Assembly (NCBI GenBank): GCA_002284615.2
Contig: MU069690.1
Coordinates: forward strand, 317,958-329,242
Source of the DNA: Dunaliella salina
Lineage: Eukaryota; Chlorophyta; Chlorophyceae; Chlamydomonadales; Dunaliellaceae
DNA length: 11,285 nucleotides
Reading direction: 5' to 3'
The translations under genes and the position numbers were made by a program. Positions 6,996-11,285 of the stretch are shown here, piece by piece (position 1 is the stretch's first letter; each line of letters opens with the position of its first letter). Under the pieces are notes generated by a model. It worked only from the letters and a program-made list of their open reading frames with translations, had not been told where the DNA came from and ran no database searches.

Positions 6996-8796
6996 TATGA
7001 AGGGAGCATGCAAAAAAGCTGATTCTTAACCTCAGCTGCCCCCCTCGGAGAGCCTGCGTACAAAATTCTCCAGGGCAGACAGCAATAATAGAGTCAAATT
7101 ACACATCACAATAACTGGAATTGCCAGAAATGTTAACATCCCACACAAAAGATCTCTCTGCATACTTGGCCTAACCAAAGACAAAGCCCACAAAATGGCA
7201 ACCAAACTCTACTACCATGCTGTCAAAATTCAATAAAAATCAATAGCACTGAACATACCATTCCATTTAGCAACATAAGCAATGGGCTTTTTTTAGGGGG
7301 GGGGGGCTACCGGGCGGGCTGCTTATAGGAGAGCGAGGCACACAACTGGACGGATGGCCCCTGCTGGGCTCACATTCACTTGGCTGCTCATAGCTTGCCT
7401 CTATCGGTGGGACTTGCTCTTAGTGTCAGCACTGACTGTTGGGTCTTTCCACAATGCACTTGTTTGCGCCCTGCATAGATTTTCACCTTAACTTGAACTT
7501 GCTTGTTTTGAACCAAAAACGTGAGCTTGTCAAGTTCCTTGCCTGCACGCCGCCTCCGGCTTCGGTCATAGACTTCTTTTTTCCTCTTTTTTTTCCATGT
7601 CCAAGAATCGTACAAAGAACTGTGGAGGGAGATGATTATTTTGGGGATTATGAATTGGCTGTACCTGTGCCTGCAAGGGCAGCGTAGCCAAAGCACAAAG
7701 TGGTGCCTACACCCAAACCAGTCCGATTTAGAGCATTAGAGCAACATAACTTTAATTTAATTCCACAGCACTTCAGTCACTCAAAAGCCAACCAAGCCAT
7801 GCCTGGAAATGTTGTGACACTTGATACAGGAAGTCCCAGGTGCACTGCCTGTACTTGGAGAGCTGCGCAGGCGCAGCTTAGAAAAGAAACCCTAGGCAGG
7901 CAATGAAAACTTCTCACACAAATTAAGGACAAGGTGTAACATCAGTGCAAAGACCGTATGAACACGGGAACCACGGCATGTAGAGAAACAAGACAGGTGC
8001 AGCAACAAGAAAACGAGCAAGGTGGCAGCTGGCAGACCAGAGTTCCAAACCTTCGACTGCACGCTGAGTCAGCATAATGGTAAGTGAATCGCGCACCATT
8101 AAGGTGCATTATATTCCTATTCACCCTTCAAAGATTATCAGGTGCTGAATCTCGGTGCGGTTTTGGGTGGGCCCTTGCGGATGGTAGCCTTATGCGGGTG
8201 CATAGATACTTGTGAGACAAGTTCTGGGGAAATCCTGCCGCATACAATGTAAAGGCTTTTTAATGTACTCATGCTCTTGTCATCCGAGTTGTTTTTTACC
8301 TTTCACATAGGATGAGGCGCAAACATATTTAATAATGGCGGCAAAGGCCCGTCAACATTTATCAAGCTCGAACATTTGTCGTGTCTATGTTAGAAAGTGC
8401 AGGGGAACAGCCGCAAGGTTAATGTCCTAACCTTCAATCACGTGACGTTCACTCTATTTTGAATTCACTGATTTCAATCACGTTCCTGATGGTTCCTGCT
8501 GGCACCTAGGTCGAACACATGTGTGTTTGAGGATAGGCTACATGTGGACAGGCTTAGAACGCCGTGCCAATTTCAATGTTCCTTCGAAGGCACTAAACGG
8601 GACACCAAGCTTCTAAATAGAATTGAATTTATAGACCTTAATCCTTACCCCGTAAATGCTCTCTTTTCGCTTGCAGTCTGGTGCTTTTTAAAGTTTCCAC
8701 CAGGAAATGATATACAGCAAGGCAGGGAGCCAATGTGGTCTTCGGGCGAAAATGTGCGCAAGTTTTGCGATTTTCGATTTTTGTTTGGAAATGGAA
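6996..8796. other. Long intergenic stretch, no gene supported
   Basis: Both strands contain only short frames of under about 110 codons, none with a recognisable motif. A T7-A-G11 homopolymer junction lies at 7288-7306. A pyrimidine-rich tract ending CCATGTCCAAG near 7606 and a CTTTTCGCTTGCAG near 8680 resemble splice acceptors, but the sequences after them do not give a recognisable protein. An 11-bp word TTCAATCACGT occurs twice, near 8433 and 8473. I cannot exclude short exons of an unfamiliar gene. Confidence 0.4.
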
Positions 8797-9164
8797 ATGG
8801 AACTTCTGCCAGCGAGGCCACCTCCTCTCCATTTGACGCGCCGCACTGACACAGCAATGACCCTGGTGTGCATGCCCAGGCCTGCGGGATGGGATGGCGG
8901 ATGGGCCACATTTTTGCTTTGACCATATTCAGTACAAGCTAGTGGCAGCATTGGTCAAGTACACGTTATTATTTGTATACATATTATGTTCATCATGCCT
9001 AGGCCGCGTCTGTTATGCTTGCACTGGATATGGTCAACGCACAAAAGTGGCCCGTCCGCCCATCCCATCCCGCAGGTCTGGGCATGCAGAAAACCAGGGT
9101 CATTGCTGTGTCACTGCAGCAAGTCAAATGGCGAGGGGGTGGCCTCGCGGGCAGAAGTTCCACT
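8797..9164. repeat. Long imperfect inverted repeat (foldback/MITE-like)
   Basis: The left arm, about 8797-8939, begins ATGGAACTTCTGCC and runs through GAGGCCACC, CCATTTGAC, TGACACAGCAATGACCCTGG, GCATGCCCAG, CCTGCGGGATGGGATG, GGGCCAC and GACCATAT. Read in reverse complement, the right arm (about 9016-9164) has the same blocks in the same order with small gaps. By eye identity is above 80% over about 145 bp. The AT-rich loop between them is about 75 bp. Transcribed, this would form a long hairpin. I find no clear target-site duplication at its outer ends and no coding sense. It lies 150 bp upstream of the dynein gene's start codon. Confidence 0.85.
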
Positions 9165-9184
9165 TATTCATTCTACTCCCTTGC

Positions 9185-9193
9185 TATAATAAA
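9185..9193 (+). promoter_or_regulatory. TATA-like element upstream of the dynein intermediate chain gene
   Basis: TATAATAAA lies about 120 bp before the ATG at 9315, just outside the inverted repeat. Position and composition would suit a core promoter with a short 5' leader. AT-rich words are common here, so this is only a candidate. Confidence 0.25.
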
Positions 9194-9271
9194 CTTCAAA
9201 TTGAATCCATATTTCTCTTCTACGTTGATGCAAAATCTCGGGAAAATGCTAAATGCTAGGATCACCCTTGC

Positions 9272-9310
9272 ATGAGAAGCTCTACCGGTTTGTTGTCTTT
9301 ATTTATGTAA
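9272..9310 (+). other. Possible upstream ORF in the dynein 5' leader
   Basis: ATG at 9272 opens a 12-codon frame (MRSSTGLLSLFM) that ends TAA at 9308-9310, four bases before the main ATG. If the leader starts upstream of 9272 it could lower translation. Transcript start is unknown. Confidence 0.25.
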
Positions 9311-9314
9311 GTAA

Positions 9315-9443
9315 ATGGTGTCTCCGGGTGGCAAGATGAGGGAGAAGAAAGGCACCAAAACTCGCAAGCCCAAGGGCGAACCGGAGCTGCCCCAGGAATA
9401 TGTGCCACCTCCGTTGCCTTTGCCTGGCGATGATTTTGCAATG
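9315..9443 (+). CDS. ODA9: Outer-arm dynein intermediate chain 1, exon 1
   Basis: This exon holds codons 1-43 of the ciliary outer dynein arm intermediate chain known as DNAI1 in animals and IC78/ODA9 in Chlamydomonas. The protein sits at the base of the outer arm, binding heavy chains and the doublet microtubule. The N-terminus is Lys-rich (MREKKGTKTRKPKGEPELP), followed by a Pro-rich YVPPPLPLPGDDFAM, as expected for the flexible N-terminal region of this family. The start at 9315 is chosen because it opens this basic tail and the frame splices cleanly onward. The donor is ATG|GTAACA (GT at 9444-9445), phase 0. A perfect donor-like GTAAGT at 9307-9312 sits just before the ATG; it is probably unused but could mark the end of an untranslated exon. 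Confidence 0.88.
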
Positions 9444-9656
9444 GTAACAACGTGCCCATTTTATGCTGTTTTTGTGCTCTCGAATGCCTGCATCTGTCTC
9501 TCACGCATGTCTGTATCTAAGAATGCAGCAATGTGCAGTACATTTGTCATGCACAAGCTTAGCTTTCGTTTACTGGAGCACTTATGATATCATGGTCATA
9601 GTTGCACATGGAATTTCCATGACCATTCATTCACCCCAAAACCTTCTTGTTTGCAG
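9444..9656 (+). other. Intron 1 of ODA9 (213 bp)
   Basis: GTAACA at the 5' end and CTTCTTGTTTGCAG at the 3' end give a canonical GT-AG intron in phase 0. The reading frame on either side continues through known family sequence only when it is removed. Confidence 0.85.
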
Positions 9657-9803
9657 CCTGTCCGGGAGGTGGTCAAGCCAGATAATCAGCTGCAACTTTC
9701 TGAAGCAGAGCTCAATGATGAAGTTGCCAAGATGCTCACGGCAAACAACCCAACAGCTCCCAGGAATGTTGCGCGGTATAACGTCAAGGAGCGAGCATAC
9801 AAG
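9657..9803 (+). CDS. ODA9: Outer-arm dynein intermediate chain 1, exon 2
   Basis: The 49 codons read PVREVVKPDNQLQLSEAELN, then DEVAKMLTANNPTAPRNVAR and YNVKERAYK. This is the most conserved N-terminal block of DNAI1/IC78 proteins. The landmarks are VKP-x-(N)QL-x-L-(S/T)-E-A-E-L, then LTANNP-x-AP-x-N, then (R/F)-(Y/F)-x-x-K-E. These features separate it from the other outer-arm chain (DNAI2/IC69) and from cytoplasmic dynein intermediate chains. The donor AAG|GTCCGT (GT at 9804-9805) is phase 0. The position +3 base is C rather than the usual A or G, so the donor is somewhat weak. The WD-repeat domain that anchors the chain lies in later exons beyond this window. Confidence 0.93.
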
Positions 9804-10360
9804 GTCCGTCACGAAGCACACACACACCTAGTTCAAAGCACAATCAGCATGGATAGAACCCCACTCACGCATGCCATGGTGCTCAATTAAAGGTCGCAAG
9901 CAAGAAAATATCGAGTTCAAGTCATTCATTTTTAATGTTTCCTGGTACTTTCATAATGGCCATGTTGACTGGTTCGAGACATTAGCGCATCTCAAGTGTT
10001 TGTATCACATCAGAGCACATGAACTTGATTTGAGGCACAGACAGGCAGTGTCAAAAAGTTGAGCACCCTGTAGACCTATCTGTAATTCATGTAACTTGGG
10101 ATTCAAACCAAAGATGTGTCTCATCCTGAAGTTTCCTGGCTGGTAGGCAAAAACTCTCCTCTTGCTGCACCTGCCCCTCATATATTCATACAAAAAAAAC
10201 TGTCTCTGTTTCCCGTGTTGACCCATGCCATCAGCTTCAAAATCAATATGCTTCAGTTTCGTCTTAAGTGGTCAGGGAATGTTATTCATTCATCTGCATG
10301 CTCCTTCACCCACACACTTTCGTTTGCATTGGCATGGGTGATTCCCTTTCCTGCTTTCAG
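9804..10360 (+). other. Intron 2 of ODA9 (557 bp)
   Basis: It begins GTCCGTC and ends CCCTTTCCTGCTTTCAG, a strong pyrimidine tract and acceptor, phase 0 on both sides. The ORF continuing past the donor into 9890 has no family similarity beyond codon 49 of exon 2. Nothing else is recognisable inside. Confidence 0.83.
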
Positions 10361-10498
10361 TTTGAGCCTATGGTGGAGCAGACCATTACACACTACGCGG
10401 CAGATGGGTGGCTGTTGCACAGAGGCGCAGATGAAGCCAGGCGTCAGATCGACATGGACAAGATGGAGCAAGAGGCAGCATCAAAGCACCAGTCAGAC
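10361..10498 (+). CDS. ODA9: Outer-arm dynein intermediate chain 1, exon 3
   Basis: The 46 codons read FEPMVEQTITHYAADGWLLH, then RGADEARRQIDMDKMEQEAA and SKHQSD. They correspond to the DNAI1 segment with a (V)-x-Q-x-x-x-H-(Y/F) helix, a short G-x-(L/M)-(L/I/V) turn and the D-E-(G/A)-(K/R)-RQ motif. The end is strongly charged and helical, suiting the coiled-coil-prone N-terminal region. The donor GAC|GTAGGT (GT at 10499-10500) is phase 0, so exons 1-3 join without frame change to 138 residues. A full-length protein of this family is about 680-700 residues, so most of the gene lies to the right of the window. I found no further exon before 11285. Confidence 0.9.
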
Positions 10499-10500
10499 GT

Positions 10501-10690
10501 AGGTTACAGGTTGCAGGTAGCAGGTGTAAGAAAACCTCCATTCGAAACGACTGACTGCTAGCCTGTTCGTAAAGAGGAGGGAGAAGTTAATGTAGGTCAC
10601 TCTTCTGCTCAGGCAGGTGGCTGCAGGCTACAGGTTACAGCAAAGGAATCCTCCAGTCAAAACAACTGACTGCTAGCCTGTTCATAGAAG
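10501..10690 (+). repeat. Two-copy direct repeat inside intron 3 of ODA9
   Basis: Copy one (about 10501-10572) and copy two (about 10618-10690) share a GGTTACAGG/GGCTACAGG-type head, AACCTCCA/ATCCTCCA, and an identical CTGACTGCTAGCCTGTTC at 10551-10568 and 10666-10683, 115 bp apart. The first copy begins within the splice donor region. Confidence 0.75.
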
Positions 10691-11285
10691 GAAAGGCGCT
10701 CAGAAAGACACGGACAATTTGTTGTAGTTGTTTGATTCATGAAAGCAAACATATGAGAGGGCAGAAAAAGGTGAGAAGAAGAAAGGTATGGAGCCGCCTG
10801 TAATGAGGCATTGGAAGGAGAAAGAATGGGGTACCAGGCTACGAGCTACTTTCACATTGTAGTTTCTTGATGGGCTGTGTGTTACTCTATGCTCAGGCTG
10901 CGAGCAGCTCTTGCTCCTCTCGCTACTTGGGGGGCCCCTATGCCCCTCTGGTGGGCTCAGTACGTGCCATCAAATTGAGGCTCAGAGTGGTCCAAAAGTG
11001 ATGAATAAATAGCACCCCTGATCTGTGATGACTTGATTTAAAATGAGCGCGCACAGTCTCCTGTAGGGCCTTCTCCCTGATCAACGTTCATATGTTTCAC
11101 GTGCACGATGATCACTGGCAACAGCAATGTGCCTGATGAAATGCAGTGCTCACTGGTGGATAGGAGAGGAAAGGTTGCATAGCTAAAAGGCAGCTTAGCT
11201 GAAGCAAAAAAAAACTTGTGGAATTGATCAGGGAGGGGACATGAGCATTTCCTCAAGGCTAGAGGGTGTTTTGTGAATCCCCCTT
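10691..11285 (+). other. Intron 3 of ODA9, remainder to window end
   Basis: No frame here encodes the next expected family segment on the plus strand. Minus-strand frames are short and unrecognised. The most likely reading is one long intron continuing past the right edge. Confidence 0.55.

Noticed and set aside
7388..7906. Overlapping frames on both strands, with a splice-like pyrimidine tract near 7580-7606
   Set aside because: Neither the plus frame ending ELAVPVPARAA nor the minus Lys/Arg-rich frame matches a family I know, and no partner exon was found.
8523..8849. 108-codon plus-strand frame upstream of the inverted repeat
   Set aside because: Its end runs into the repeat arm and there is no recognisable motif. 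The overlapping minus frames are equally long.
9651..9890. ODA9 exon 2 read as a single-exon ORF starting at an ATG-like codon at 9651
   Set aside because: Family similarity begins at 9657 and stops at 9803, exactly at canonical splice sites. The flanks are intron.
9965..9985. GGTTCGAGAC resembling a tRNA T-loop
   Set aside because: No matching acceptor stem, anticodon arm or D-loop is visible around it.

Overview
The window looks like nuclear DNA of a flagellated eukaryote, most likely a green alga (Chlorophyta). Three things point there: canonical GT-AG introns interrupt every recognisable gene, one gene encodes an intermediate chain of the axonemal outer dynein arm, and degraded transposable elements fill the space between genes. 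Codon use is not strongly GC-biased, so a Chlamydomonas- or Volvox-like genome fits poorly. A moderate-GC, repeat-rich alga of the Dunaliella type would fit, but the species cannot be fixed from this sequence.

Layout. Positions 1-3643 (+) hold the 3' end of a gene for a DUF4336-family protein: an exon at 75-299, a 3.24-kb intron, and the last exon at 3542-3643. That intron contains a 919-bp hAT-type DNA transposon with a perfect 8-bp target-site duplication (element 1694-2612). It also contains a tandem repeat whose units copy the real splice acceptor and the first ~20 nt of the last exon. Positions 3644-9314 hold no gene I can support. They contain two frame-broken retrotransposon relics facing each other (about 4420-4960 + and 5177-5551 -), a family of diverged non-coding repeats (5.6-7.0 kb), unassigned sequence, and a ~145-bp-arm inverted repeat (8797-9164).

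Positions 9315-10498 (+) hold the first three coding exons of the outer-arm dynein intermediate chain 1 gene (DNAI1 in animals, ODA9/IC78 in Chlamydomonas). All splice junctions are phase 0. The gene continues beyond the right edge. Positions 10499-11285 are intron with a direct repeat just inside the donor.

The two genes share a strand but nothing suggests a common function: one is a putative metallo-hydrolase-fold protein of unknown role, the other a ciliary motor subunit. I found no rRNA, tRNA, CRISPR array or bacterial-type operon. The most interesting signals are the repeated decoy terminal exons in the DUF4336 intron, the cleanly bounded hAT element, and the hairpin-forming repeat just upstream of the dynein gene. 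I see no convincing new multi-gene system.
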